Below, piece after piece: positions 17,631 to 26,460 of a DNA stretch of 32,499 nucleotides. Each line of letters opens with the position of its first letter. Positions within the stretch are counted from its first letter, which is position 1. The notes below the pieces were generated by a model. That model saw only the letters and a list, made by a program, of their open reading frames with translations, did no database searches and was not told where the DNA came from. The DNA comes from Bacillota bacterium. GTDB taxonomy: Bacteria > Bacillota > Clostridia > Lachnospirales > Lachnospiraceae. Where the stretch lies: positions 1 to 32,499 of the forward strand of contig JAEWSH010000014.1 in assembly GCA_023398375.1 (NCBI GenBank), in the 5' to 3' direction. A program made the position numbers and the translations under genes.

Positions 17631-18800
17631 ATGATTATACCTGTTAAAACCAGTAAGTGGTTCACTTATTATCTATTATTTCTCCCGTTAGTAATGATGT
17701 ACAGTGTGCCTGGTACTGGAATACGGATTCCTACGCTTTTGACAGCAATTGCAATGTTGTATTCTCTCTTGCAGTTAGCCAATAGGCATATGAGAGTGCC
17801 AATTTATATGTTATTACCATTGTTCATGTACTTGACATATGTGATGTTTAAGAGTTCTTTACAACTTGCATTTCTTTGCGGCAGTGTGATAATTATTATA
17901 TCGGCAATCTGTACAGGTATAGTAAATGTTTTTTTATTAAGAAAAGTACTGGAAAAGGTCGCAATTGTCGCTGCATTCTGTGTAATCTTCCAGCAAATCG
18001 TTCATATCCTGACAGGCATACATTTCCATTTTTACCTCCTTCCTTTTTTTGCAAATGATTTGTTGGAACAATACAACAATGCGATTACTACCGGAGCTGT
18101 TGAGGGAATGTATAGGCCATGTGCATTTTTCTTAGAACCTGCACAGTATTCACAATATTGTACAATCGGTCTTGGGTCTTGTTTGTTTACCCATAGACCA
18201 AAGACGAAGAATGCTCTTTTTATTTCTCTTGGTATATTTGCAAGTACTTCAGGAATGGGATTTGTTTCAGTGTTTGCTATTTGGGGGGCCTGGGCTCTTT
18301 CAAGGCAAAAAACTAAGAAAAACTTTATCAGGAGTTTACCTGTAATCCTTATCGCACTTTTTTTGGTGTTTTTTTTATTAGACAATATTAGTTTTACACA
18401 TAATATTATAAACCGTTTTACTTCAACCTCAGGTGATGATTATAATGCCATTAATGGGAGGCTGTTTTGGTGGGATACATATTTTGGTGATTTTAATGTA
18501 TCTGATTTTTTAACAGGTTTTGGCTTGGATAATTTACCTGATGGAGTCTATTTTACGGGTTTTATGAAACTATTATACTGTTACGGTTTGATAGGAACGA
18601 CACTATTGCTACTATTCCTTGGCATGCTAATAATCAAAGCGGACATCTTTGTAAAGGTGTGTACATCTCTATACACGGGATTGCTGTTTTTTGCTGATTT
18701 GACTTATTATCATAATTTAATCTTTTACATAGGAGTATATCTTGCATTGTATATTTTTAATAAGGAAAGAGTCAATATTGCAGGAACATTGAAAGCCTGA
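17631..18800 (+). CDS. wzy: Wzy-like O-antigen/capsule polymerase
   Basis: This 389-aa integral membrane protein has many hydrophobic segments and a large loop in the middle-to-late part (about residues 262-300, including TSTSGDDYNAINGRLFWWDT), the layout of Wzy polymerases. The segment MYRPCAFFLEPAQYSQYCTI resembles the RPxxxFxEPs motif common in Bacteroidales capsule polymerases. It would join flipped repeat units in the periplasm. Wzy proteins share little sequence, so the call rests on topology, that motif and position next to Wzx, GTs and PglC-like initiation. It is AT-rich and intact. Confidence 0.8.
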   Translation: MIIPVKTSKWFTYYLLFLPLVMMYSVPGTGIRIPTLLTAIAMLYSLLQLANRHMRVPIYMLLPLFMYLTYVMFKSSLQLAFLCGSVIIIISAICTGIVNVFLLRKVLEKVAIVAAFCVIFQQIVHILTGIHFHFYLLPFFANDLLEQYNNAITTGAVEGMYRPCAFFLEPAQYSQYCTIGLGSCLFTHRPKTKNALFISLGIFASTSGMGFVSVFAIWGAWALSRQKTKKNFIRSLPVILIALFLVFFLLDNISFTHNIINRFTSTSGDDYNAINGRLFWWDTYFGDFNVSDFLTGFGLDNLPDGVYFTGFMKLLYCYGLIGTTLLLLFLGMLIIKADIFVKVCTSLYTGLLFFADLTYYHNLIFYIGVYLALYIFNKERVNIAGTLKA

Positions 18801-18815
18801 AATGGATATAAAAAA

Positions 18816-19283
18816 ATGGATAAAAATAATTCTTTTAATCTTCGTGCTTGGTTATGGGGTAAGATGACATCTTTATACCCCAAATATCTTAAATGGCATT
18901 TTAAGATGGATATAGGTGAGAATGCAGTAATAGCACGGACCGCAGTTCTGGATAAAAACATTAACCCCCAAGGTGTTCATATTGGTAAAAATACATGGGT
19001 GTTGAGAGATGCTATTATTCTGGCACATGATCACTGCAGAGGCAAAAATGGGAAAGGAAGGTTATTTGACACTCGGATTGGAAAGAATTGTGTGATTGGT
19101 ATTCGCAGTATCATTCTGCCCGGTGTAACCGTTGGAGATCATTGCGTTGTAGCCGCAGGTGCTGTTGTAACCAAAAATGCCCCCCCCAACTCCATAATAG
19201 CCGGCAATCCTGCGGTAGTTATTAAGACGGGCGTTGTGATAAGTGATGGAGGGCAAATTATTGAACGCGGAGAAAAAATATAA
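18816..19283 (+). CDS. Left-handed beta-helix O-acetyltransferase (WcaF/NodL-like)
   Basis: This 155-aa protein has hexapeptide repeats typical of LbH acetyltransferases: INPQGVHIGKNTWVLRDAII, HDHCRGKNGKGR, IGKNCVIGIRSIILPGVTVG and the closing VVAAGAVVTKNAPPNSIIAG with NPAVVI. The His in the HDH loop fits the catalytic His of this family. It would acetylate a sugar hydroxyl on the capsule precursor. A run of eight C at 19180-19187 lies in frame and does not disturb the gene. It sits 15 bp after the polymerase and 2 bp before the initiating transferase. The acceptor is unknown. Confidence 0.85.
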   Translation: MDKNNSFNLRAWLWGKMTSLYPKYLKWHFKMDIGENAVIARTAVLDKNINPQGVHIGKNTWVLRDAIILAHDHCRGKNGKGRLFDTRIGKNCVIGIRSIILPGVTVGDHCVVAAGAVVTKNAPPNSIIAGNPAVVIKTGVVISDGGQIIERGEKI

Positions 19284-19285
19284 AT

Positions 19286-19894
19286 ATGTATAAGCACTTC
19301 TTTAAACGTCCATTTGATTTTATTATCAGTTTGGTCGCTCTGATTTGTCTTAGCCCCATATTGTTGGCTGTGACCATTTGGCTTCATTTTGCCAACAAAG
19401 GGGCTGGAGCATTCTTTATTCAAGCCAGACCCGGTAAGGATGCTGAGATATTCAAGGTGATCAAGTTTAAAACAATGAAGGATGAGTTTGACGAAAAAGG
19501 CGAACCGTTACCTGATGAGGTCAGGCTTACCAAAGTGGGAAAAATAGTACGCTCAACATCATTAGACGAATTGCCACAGCTGCTTAATGTGTTGAAAGGT
19601 GATATGGCATTGATAGGCCCCAGACCTCTGATGCCGGAATATCTGGAGCTTTATACGCCTGAGCAAATGCGCCGTCACGAGGTAAGACCAGGCATTACCG
19701 GATGGGCACAGATACACGGGCGTAATGAGTTGCCTTTTACCGAGCGCTTCGAGTATGACGTGTATTATGTGGATCATCTGACCTTTGGCTTAGACCTGAA
19801 AATATTCTTTATGACCATTGTCAAAATTTTCAAAAGAGAAGGAATATCCCAGAAAGGTCAGGCTACAGTAGAGACATTTGATGGAACAAACTAA
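19286..19894 (+). CDS. PglC-like initiating phosphoglycosyl transferase
   Basis: This 202-aa protein has the compact monotopic phosphoglycosyl transferase form: an N-terminal re-entrant hydrophobic segment (about residues 10-35), FKTMKD, the catalytic Asp-Glu pair in TSLDELPQLLNVLKGDMALI (D94, E95), IGPRPLMPEY, and RPGITGWAQIHGRNELPF. It moves a sugar 1-phosphate from a UDP-sugar, often a UDP-diNAc-bacillosamine or related sugar, onto undecaprenyl phosphate, which starts the repeat unit. The larger WbaP-type N-terminal domain is absent. The PglD-like gene 14 bp downstream fits an initiating diamino-trideoxy sugar. Appears intact. Confidence 0.92.
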   Translation: MYKHFFKRPFDFIISLVALICLSPILLAVTIWLHFANKGAGAFFIQARPGKDAEIFKVIKFKTMKDEFDEKGEPLPDEVRLTKVGKIVRSTSLDELPQLLNVLKGDMALIGPRPLMPEYLELYTPEQMRRHEVRPGITGWAQIHGRNELPFTERFEYDVYYVDHLTFGLDLKIFFMTIVKIFKREGISQKGQATVETFDGTN

Positions 19895-19908
19895 TATGGA
19901 ATAACATA

Positions 19909-20544
19909 ATGAAACATTTGGTAATAATAGGCGGCGGAGGAATGGGTAAGGATATTTACCATTCAGCCAAGCATTCCATTGGTTATGGAACAGAGTATGA
20001 CATAAAAGGATTCATAGATGACAATCTGAATTCCTTGGATGGTTGTGAGGGGTATCCGCCAGTCTTAGATACAATAAAGAACTATCAGCCTTCAGAAGAT
20101 GATGTATTTACCTGCTCTATCGGTAATGTGAAAACAAAGAGAACGCTCTGCGAAATGATAAAAGACAGGGGGGGGAAGTTCATTACCTTGCTACATGAGA
20201 CAGCCCAATTGGGAGAAAATGTGAAACTTGGTGATGGGTGTATCATCGATAGTCACGCCCACATAGGATCAGATACGATTATAGGCGAGAATTGTTTGGT
20301 GCAGACGTTTGCTGGAATTGGTCACGACTGTAGGGTTGGTGATTATTGCCGCATTGATGTCAGGGCATTTCTTGTTGGAGGCGTACGAATAGAAGAAAAT
20401 GTAACTATACATACCAATGCCATATTGAACCACCATGTAGTAGTGGAGAAAGATGCAGTGGTAGCTGCATTAAGCTTTGTGGTTAGAAAGGTCAAGGCTG
20501 GAACTACCGTTTTCGGTAATCCAGCCAAACTGTTGAAATATTAA
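19909..20544 (+). CDS. PglD/NeuD-like sugar O/N-acetyltransferase
   Basis: This 211-aa protein has an N-terminal Rossmann-like domain (KHLVIIGGGGMGKDIYHSAK, then GFIDDNLNSLDGCEGYPPVL) followed by a left-handed beta-helix (DGCIIDSHAHIGSDTIIGEN and on) that ends TTVFGNPAKLLKY. This is the PglD/NeuD/PerB layout. PglD acetylates the 4-amino group of UDP-4-amino-sugars that are then used by PglC. It follows the PglC-like gene by 14 bp. The acceptor may come from the DegT aminotransferase at 3087. An 8-G run at 20168-20175 lies in frame. Confidence 0.87.
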   Translation: MKHLVIIGGGGMGKDIYHSAKHSIGYGTEYDIKGFIDDNLNSLDGCEGYPPVLDTIKNYQPSEDDVFTCSIGNVKTKRTLCEMIKDRGGKFITLLHETAQLGENVKLGDGCIIDSHAHIGSDTIIGENCLVQTFAGIGHDCRVGDYCRIDVRAFLVGGVRIEENVTIHTNAILNHHVVVEKDAVVAALSFVVRKVKAGTTVFGNPAKLLKY

Positions 20545-20580
20545 ATAAAACAAGTAATAATAATTGAATTATTGAAAATT

Positions 20581-20811
20581 ATGGAATTAAACGAATTTAT
20601 TGAGAATTTTGCAGAGCAGTTTGACGACACCGATGCCAGCGAGATTAAGGCAGACACCGTTTTTAAGGAACTGGACGAGTGGTCATCGCTTGTGGCTCTG
20701 AGCGTGATAGCTATGGTGGACGAGGAATATGATATTACCATCAAGGGTGATGAAATCTGGAATTCCAATACCGTTGAGGACTTGTTCAACGCTATAAAAG
20801 CCAAAGCATAA
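20581..20811 (+). CDS. Acyl carrier protein 1
   Basis: This 76-aa, very acidic, helical protein (MELNEFIENFAEQFDD onward) has acyl carrier protein size and layout. The phosphopantetheine site is in LDEWSSLVALSV, with S36 as the likely attachment residue; the usual DSL is SSL. The ATG at 20581 is preferred over an in-frame upstream start at 20572. It lies 5 bp before the FabG-like gene. It is separate from the fatty-acid ACP that would be elsewhere in the genome and likely carries a dedicated acyl group for this cluster together with the ligase and KAS III homologues. Confidence 0.85.
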   Translation: MELNEFIENFAEQFDDTDASEIKADTVFKELDEWSSLVALSVIAMVDEEYDITIKGDEIWNSNTVEDLFNAIKAKA

Positions 20812-20816
20812 ACAAT

Positions 20817-21563
20817 ATGTATAATCCATATTCTCTAACAGGGAAGACCATTCTGGTGACCGGTGCTTCGTCCGGCATAGGCCGTGCAACGGCTATCGAA
20901 TGTGCTAAGCTTGGAGCAAAGGTTGTCATTACAGCCCGTAATGAGGATAGGCTGAAAGAAACGCTTGATACGCTGGAGGGTGAAGGACATCAGATGATTT
21001 GTTTCGACTTGTCTGAAACGGAGAAACTGAATGACTTTGTTGCAAGCCTTCCTCCAGTACAAGGCTTTGTGAGCAATGCTGGAACTACAATAATAGCTCC
21101 TATTAAATTTATTAAGGAAGATAGTCTCGAAGGATTGCTACAAGTAAATACGGTTTCCCCTATTCTACTTTTGCAAAGACTACTTAAGAAAAGAATATTA
21201 GGCAAGGGCTCTTCTGTTGTATTCACAAGCAGCATGGCTGCACTTGGAAAAGGCACACCCGGTAATACGATGTACAGTGCATCTAAAGGTGCCATTAGTG
21301 CTTTCATCCAGAATGCTGCACTGGAATTGAGTGCCCAGAGAATCAGGGTAAATGCAGTGTGTCCGGGCACTGTTGACACTCCCCTTATTCATAGTGGTGG
21401 CATTACTGATGAACAGTTGAGTGAAGATGCAAAAAAATATCCTCTCGGCTATGGACAGCCTGAAGACATTGCATTGGGAATAGCATACCTCCTTTCAGAT
21501 GCAGCCAAGTGGGTTACGGGAACAAATGTAATTATTGACGGAGGGTTATCCGTCAGTTGTTGA
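20817..21563 (+). CDS. FabG-like 3-oxoacyl-ACP reductase family SDR
   Basis: This 248-aa classical SDR has TGASSGIG (15-22), SNAGT (about 86-90), catalytic S138/S139 in FTSSMAALG and YSASK (Y153, K157). The tail is WVTGTNVIIDGGLSV. The layout is that of FabG, which reduces 3-oxoacyl-ACP with NADPH. Its place between ACP and KAS III supports an acyl-ACP substrate, though FabG-like SDRs also act on ring ketones, which would fit the shikimate-like enzymes downstream. The next gene starts 16 bp after the stop. It appears intact. Confidence 0.88.
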   Translation: MYNPYSLTGKTILVTGASSGIGRATAIECAKLGAKVVITARNEDRLKETLDTLEGEGHQMICFDLSETEKLNDFVASLPPVQGFVSNAGTTIIAPIKFIKEDSLEGLLQVNTVSPILLLQRLLKKRILGKGSSVVFTSSMAALGKGTPGNTMYSASKGAISAFIQNAALELSAQRIRVNAVCPGTVDTPLIHSGGITDEQLSEDAKKYPLGYGQPEDIALGIAYLLSDAAKWVTGTNVIIDGGLSVSC

Positions 21564-21579
21564 AACAAGGATTACTATT

Positions 21580-22638
21580 ATGGCAAAAATAAAAATAAAC
21601 AACGTAAGAATCAAGGGCATCGCAGCCTGTGCACCATCGAAGGTGGAGGAGAACAGCGAATATCCTTACTTTGACGAGAACGAGTTCGAAAACATTATAC
21701 CAAGTATAGGCGTGGAACGTCGCCATGTAGCTAAGGAAGGTCAGACGTGTGCTGACTTTGCCCAGCGAGCCGCTGAGAAACTGATGGAAGAGTTGGGATG
21801 GGAGAAAGAAAGCATAGACCTGCTCATCTTTGGCTCCCCTTCCAAAGACTATATCCAGCCGGACACGGCTTGTGTGCTGCAAGGCAAGCTTGACCTGCCG
21901 GAATCGTGCATGGCATTCGACATGACTCTGGGCTGCACAGGCTGGACATACGGCATGACCAATGCCTGTTCACTGATGCAGACAGGGTGCATCAAGCGTG
22001 TACTGTTACTCAATGGTATACAGGGTTCTGCGGAGAGCTGCTACTACGACAAGACCGGCTACCCGCTGTTCAGCGATGTGGCCACTGCTACTGCTTTAGA
22101 ATATGATCCAACAGCGGCACCCATCTATTGTGAACTGGGCACCATAGGTAAACAGTTTGATGCCATTCTTGTTCCTGACGGAGGTCGCAGGAATCCCGTG
22201 ACAGAAGGGAGTCTGAAACTGGTGGAGTATGAAAAGAATGTGAAGCGAAACCGTCTGCACACCTTTATGAAGGGAATGGATGTGTTCTCCTTTGCCCTGA
22301 AGACTGCCCCCAAGAGCACCAATGCAGTGCTGGAGTTTGCAGGTAAGGAAAAGGACGAGATTGACTACTTCTTCTTCCATCAGGCCAACTTCTATATGGT
22401 GAAGAAAATCATCAAAAAGCTGAAGATAGACCCGGAGAAGGCACCCATAGTGATGAAAGACTTCGGAAACACAGGTGCTTGCAGTATACCCTTTACGATG
22501 GTGATAGGTTGCGCAGAGAAACTGCGCAACGGAAAGCATACCAATGTGGGCTGTTCGTTTGGCGTGGGTCTTTCATGGGGAAGCTTGTGCTTTGAGACAG
22601 AAAACTTAGTGATACCCGAACTGCAAATATACGATTAA
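21580..22638 (+). CDS. FabH-like 3-oxoacyl-ACP synthase III (KAS III) homologue
   Basis: This 352-aa thiolase-fold protein runs from ATG 21580; an in-frame GTG-type upstream extension is not used by homology. The catalytic triad is present: C119 in MTLGCTGWTYG, H267 in FFFHQANFYM and N297 in DFGNTGACSIP. FabH condenses acyl-CoA with malonyl-ACP. A side branch (CerJ, ChlB6 and relatives) instead transfers acyl groups from a carrier to a sugar. Its location among two ACPs and an acyl ligase in a capsule operon makes either role possible: making a beta-keto acyl group, or acylating a capsule sugar. The sequence does not decide. The stop is 1 bp from the ligase start. Confidence 0.88.
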   Translation: MAKIKINNVRIKGIAACAPSKVEENSEYPYFDENEFENIIPSIGVERRHVAKEGQTCADFAQRAAEKLMEELGWEKESIDLLIFGSPSKDYIQPDTACVLQGKLDLPESCMAFDMTLGCTGWTYGMTNACSLMQTGCIKRVLLLNGIQGSAESCYYDKTGYPLFSDVATATALEYDPTAAPIYCELGTIGKQFDAILVPDGGRRNPVTEGSLKLVEYEKNVKRNRLHTFMKGMDVFSFALKTAPKSTNAVLEFAGKEKDEIDYFFFHQANFYMVKKIIKKLKIDPEKAPIVMKDFGNTGACSIPFTMVIGCAEKLRNGKHTNVGCSFGVGLSWGSLCFETENLVIPELQIYD

Positions 22639-22639
22639 T

Positions 22640-24172
22640 ATGAGAAGTCAGTTAGCAGATTTGTTTTATAAGAACGCAGCAGAGATGCCTGATAAGCAGG
22701 CTATCTGGTGCGACGGAAAAACAGCCACCTATCAAGAGATGGCAAATCGGGTGAGCCGCTATTCGAACTACCTTGTTGCGAAAGGTGTTCAGTATGGTGA
22801 TCATGTGGCCATCCCCATGAACAATAGCATAGAGTCAGTTGCGCTGTTTTTCAGTGCGGCAGACCTGGGCGTATGTCTGGTTCCGCTGAACCCTACACTC
22901 CCTTTGGAGTCAATTAAGGTGGCCATGAAGTCGGGCGACATGAAACACCTGATAGCCCGCAAGAGTTTCCTGAACGAATGCGAGAAGAAAGGTGGAGTGG
23001 ACGTGCCTGGCATCACCGTATGCCTAGACGGAGAGTTTGAAGGAGCATTCCCTTTCAGTGAGGTGGCAACGATGCCTACTACACGTCCTGCCTGTGAGAA
23101 TATCAAGGGCGATGAGAGTCTGATACTGACCATGACCTCCGGCTCTACGGGAACACCGAAGCCAATTGACATTTCTCAGCAGAACAAAATAGACCGCTCG
23201 CTGGCTCATATCCGAGTGTATGGACTGGTGAAGGAAGACAGAATACTGGCTGCTACACCGCTGTACCACTCCTTGGCAGAGCGCCTGGTGATTATGCCGT
23301 TGCTTTTGGGTGCGACCTCTATCCTGCTGCCACGATTCACTCCGGCCTTGTGGCTGAAGTGTGCCGCAGAACAGAAACCGACGTTTACCATTGCGGTTTC
23401 TGCCCAGTTGGCGCAGATACTTGAACTGCTGAAGCAGGAGAATACCGAAAGTATAGACAGCTTCCACACAATCGTTTCTTCATCAGCCCTGCTGGAGGAG
23501 AAGGTGAAGCTGGAACTGATAGACCGTTTGCAGTGCGAGTTCCACGAGATGTATGGCACCTCAGAGACATCTACGGCTACTGATATTTGCTTCCAGAAGG
23601 CCCGTAACAAGCAAAAGAGTGTTGGCCTGCCCTTTGATGAAGCGGAAGTGAAGATACTACGTGACGACGAGGATACCGAATGCGCTGTGGGCGAAGTGGG
23701 AGAGATTGCCGTGAAGTCGAAGCTGACCTGTAAGGGCTACTATAAGCTGAAAAACATGATGGATATGGCTACCACCGAAGGGTTCTTCCGTACTGGTGAC
23801 TTAGGCTATATGGACGAGGATGGCTATCTCTACTTTGCCGGACGCAAGAAGGAGTTGATTATCACAGGAGCCATCAACGTATATCCAAATGATGTGGATG
23901 CCGTAGTGAACCAGTTGACCGCTGTGGAAGAATGCGCAGCTTTCTCCTATCCTGACGAAAGGCTTGGTGAAGTAGTGGCACTGGCTGTGGTGGTGAAGGA
24001 AGATTGCGAACTGACAGAGCGCACCATCAAAACTTATTGCGCCAAGAACCTGGCAGACTTCCAGCAGCCACACAAGATTTTCTTTGTGGATATGCTACCG
24101 AAGAACACAATGGGTAAGCTGCAGCGCAACCGCATACTAGACCATATAAGAAATGTAGGAATAGACAAATAA
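22640..24172 (+). CDS. AMP-forming acyl-CoA/acyl-ACP ligase (ANL superfamily)
   Basis: This 510-aa protein has the P-loop-like motif TMTSGSTGTPKPI, the core YGTSETS, and the hinge-region TGDLGYMDEDGYLYFAGRKK. The C-terminal catalytic lysine is in NTMGKLQRN (about K493). ANL enzymes adenylate a carboxylic acid and transfer it to a thiol of CoA or of an ACP. Two ACP genes flank it (20581 and 24188), so it probably loads one of them. The acid substrate is unknown; the downstream DAHP synthase and dehydroquinate-synthase-like genes suggest a cyclic or aromatic acid. It appears intact and is clearly more GC-rich than the 12-19 kb genes. Confidence 0.9.
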   Translation: MRSQLADLFYKNAAEMPDKQAIWCDGKTATYQEMANRVSRYSNYLVAKGVQYGDHVAIPMNNSIESVALFFSAADLGVCLVPLNPTLPLESIKVAMKSGDMKHLIARKSFLNECEKKGGVDVPGITVCLDGEFEGAFPFSEVATMPTTRPACENIKGDESLILTMTSGSTGTPKPIDISQQNKIDRSLAHIRVYGLVKEDRILAATPLYHSLAERLVIMPLLLGATSILLPRFTPALWLKCAAEQKPTFTIAVSAQLAQILELLKQENTESIDSFHTIVSSSALLEEKVKLELIDRLQCEFHEMYGTSETSTATDICFQKARNKQKSVGLPFDEAEVKILRDDEDTECAVGEVGEIAVKSKLTCKGYYKLKNMMDMATTEGFFRTGDLGYMDEDGYLYFAGRKKELIITGAINVYPNDVDAVVNQLTAVEECAAFSYPDERLGEVVALAVVVKEDCELTERTIKTYCAKNLADFQQPHKIFFVDMLPKNTMGKLQRNRILDHIRNVGIDK

Positions 24173-24187
24173 AAAGAAATTACGACT

Positions 24188-24439
24188 ATGACAGATATTA
24201 AAGAATTCGTGACAGAATATATTCAGCGCGAATACACCGTACCTGAAGACGTCGATATTATGACTCTCAACTATATTGAGGCAGGCTATATTGACTCTAT
24301 GGCTTTCATTCAGTTTATCTCTACCATCGAAGACGAGTATGATATTGAGTTTGAGGTGGAGGACATAGAGAATCCTAAACTGAGGATAGTAGGCAAGTTG
24401 ATTGATTTTATCCAAGCCAAGATAGACGAACAGCATTAA
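24188..24439 (+). CDS. Acyl carrier protein 2
   Basis: This 83-aa acidic helical protein has the phosphopantetheine site in AGYIDSMAFIQFIS (S37, motif DSM) and the usual ACP spacing before and after it. It lies 15 bp after the acyl ligase and 7 bp before the aldolase. It differs clearly from ACP 1, so the cluster has two separate carriers, perhaps one for the loaded acid and one for an extension or transfer step. It appears intact. Confidence 0.87.
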   Translation: MTDIKEFVTEYIQREYTVPEDVDIMTLNYIEAGYIDSMAFIQFISTIEDEYDIEFEVEDIENPKLRIVGKLIDFIQAKIDEQH

Positions 24440-24446
24440 GACCGTC

Positions 24447-25397
24447 ATGAGAAATATAGAAGGAATAAAAATAGTAGATGCCACTATCCGTGACGGGGGA
24501 CTGGTGAACGACTTCTTCTTTACCGATGAGTTTGTAAAGAAGGTCTATGAAACCAATGTGGCTGCAGGTGTTGACTACATGGAGTTTGGCTACCGTGCAG
24601 ACAAGAAGATGTTTGATCCCAGTAAGTTCGGTAAGTGGAAATTTTCCTCGGACGAGGACATCTTCAGCATTGTGGGTGACAACCCGACGGGGCTGAAACT
24701 GTGTGTCATGGCAGACGTTGGACGCTGTGACTTCAAGAACGATATCCACAAGAAGTCGGATAGTCCGCTGAGCCTTATTCGTGTGGCTACCTATATAGAG
24801 ACCTTTTCGGAAGCTATCGAGATGATAGAATTTGCCGCCAAGCAAGGCTATGAGGTGACTTGTAACCTTATGGCCATCTCAAAATGTACGATGATGCAGT
24901 TGTCGAAAGCCTTGGATGCACTGGCCCAGACACCAGTGATGGGCGTGTATATAGTGGACAGTTACGGAGCGCTCTATCCCAAGGAAGTCCGTAAACTGAC
25001 CAGGCACTTCCAAGACCATTTGTCACCCTACGGCAAATTGACAGGCATCCATGCCCACAACAACCAGCAGTGTGCCTTCGCCAACACCATAGAGGCACAC
25101 GACCTGAATGCCAAGATGCTGGATGCCACCTATTATGGCATGGGACGAGGTGCTGGCAACTGTCACCTGGAGGCATTGCTTGGCTATTTTAACGGCAAGA
25201 AGTATCATGTGGAGCCCGTGTTGGACTTGGTGGGAAGTGATATGTTGGTCATGAAAGACCAGGAGCCCACTTGGGGCTACAATACATCGTATCTGATTAC
25301 CGGACTGGCCAATGCCCATCCGAGGGATGCTATTGCCGCCACAAAGAAAAAAGATACTAATTTTGTGGAGCAGTATAAGTTCCAGATATACAAGTAA
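24447..25397 (+). CDS. DRE-TIM (HMGL-like) aldolase/lyase family protein
   Basis: This 316-aa TIM-barrel protein starts GIKIVDATIRDGGLVNDFFF, with the D11-R15-D16 signature of the DRE-TIM metallolyases. It has the metal-ligand motif IHAHNN (H202, H204) and YGMGRGAGNCHLEALL. Relatives include 4-hydroxy-2-oxovalerate aldolase, HMG-CoA lyase and isopropylmalate synthases; the aldolase branch is closest by eye. It should make or break a C-C bond next to a carbonyl, often with pyruvate or acetyl-CoA as the nucleophile. Its stop is 2 bp before the restored start of the cyclase gene. The substrate is not readable. Residues look complete. Confidence 0.82.
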   Translation: MRNIEGIKIVDATIRDGGLVNDFFFTDEFVKKVYETNVAAGVDYMEFGYRADKKMFDPSKFGKWKFSSDEDIFSIVGDNPTGLKLCVMADVGRCDFKNDIHKKSDSPLSLIRVATYIETFSEAIEMIEFAAKQGYEVTCNLMAISKCTMMQLSKALDALAQTPVMGVYIVDSYGALYPKEVRKLTRHFQDHLSPYGKLTGIHAHNNQQCAFANTIEAHDLNAKMLDATYYGMGRGAGNCHLEALLGYFNGKKYHVEPVLDLVGSDMLVMKDQEPTWGYNTSYLITGLANAHPRDAIAATKKKDTNFVEQYKFQIYK

Positions 25398-25399
25398 GC

Positions 25400-26458
25400 G
25401 TGGAAACGATAGTGGTAAACACCTCAAGGAAGTAGGATGTCCTGTTGGGGCAGGGAGTCATTGCTGACTTGCCCCGGCTGGTAGAGCCATTCTGTAAAGG
25501 AGGGAAGGTGGGGGTCATCACGGATGATACCGTAGATGCCCTGTATGCTGCAAAGGCGGTATGGGCAATGGAACAATACGGATATGATGTATGTAAATAC
25601 GTCATCCCATACGGAGAGAGTTCCAAGAACATAAATACTCTGTCAGGTATTTTGGAGTATTTTGCTTCCTGTCATTTTACGAGAAAGGACATTTTCCTCT
25701 CCATTGGTGGTGGTGTGATAGGGGACATTACGGGAGTGCCCGCTGCACTGTATATGCGAGGCATCCATTTTATTCAAATGCCTACTACGCTACTCTCTAT
25801 GGTTGATGCCTCAATAAGTGGCAAGACAGCTGTTGACCTGCAGGCAGGGAAGAACTTGATAGGCGCTTTCTGGCAACCTTCATTAGTGGTGGCAGACACA
25901 CAAGTGGTAACCAACCTATCAGCAGACATCTTTGCAGAAGGCATGGCAGAGGTCATCAAGAGCGACCTGATAGCTAATGCCGGTATTGTGGAGATGATAC
26001 GACAGAACACAATCAAGGAGCGTATAGACCAGATGGTGGCCAGTTGCATCAAGATGAAACGCGACGTGGTGGAACAGGATGAGTACGAGACCAAAGGACT
26101 CCGGAAAGTGCTGAACATGGGACATACCGTTCCCCATGCTATTGAGAAACTCTCCAACTATAGTATTTCACATGGTGTTGCTGTTGCAACGGGACTGGTA
26201 TGGGAGGCTAAGATAGCTTGTCATCTGGGACTGTGTGCTTCCGGGCTTGTTGATGAGATACGCGCTGCGGTGGATGCCTACCAACTCTACTACGACGTAC
26301 CCTATACCGTATAGAATATGGTGGAAGCCATGAAAAACGACAAGAAGAATGACGACAGCAGGATAGACTTCGTATTCCCTATCGAGTACAGTAAATGGGA
26401 GGAAAGAAGACTAGAACAGAAAGAGTTAATGAATATTATCAAAACACTAAATATCTGA
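25400..26458 (+). pseudogene. 3-dehydroquinate-synthase-like sugar phosphate cyclase with two in-frame TAG codons
   Basis: One frame runs from GTG 25400 to TGA 26456-26458, 352 codons, the normal length of the AroB family. It holds two TAG codons: 25433-25435, where the family usually has Tyr (SRK-stop-DVLLGQGV), and 26312-26314 (VPYTV-stop-NMVEAM). Between them are the family motifs: SIGGGVIGDITG, PTTLLSMVDASISGKTAVD, AGKNLIGAF, GMAEVIKSDLI, GLRKVLNMGHTVPHAIE and SHGVAVATG, with the metal and phosphate ligands present. The active-site lysine motif NDKKND lies after the second TAG, so a terminated protein would lack it. AroB makes dehydroquinate from DAHP; relatives make amino-DHQ or valiolone. 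TAG is a normal stop elsewhere in the window. The longest open piece begins at TTG 25445. Probably inactivated by two substitutions. Confidence 0.82.
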
Positions 26459-26460
26459 AT

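Noticed and set aside
20168..20175. G8 run in the PglD-like gene, and C8 run at 19180-19187, as phase-variation tracts
   Set aside because: Both genes are open and full length across the runs, and eight bases is short. Nothing indicates variation.
25400..26458. Genome-wide recoding of TAG as a sense codon
   Set aside because: Several intact genes in the window (ends at 8293, 13886, 14751) terminate properly at TAG with the next gene starting soon after, so TAG works as a stop here.
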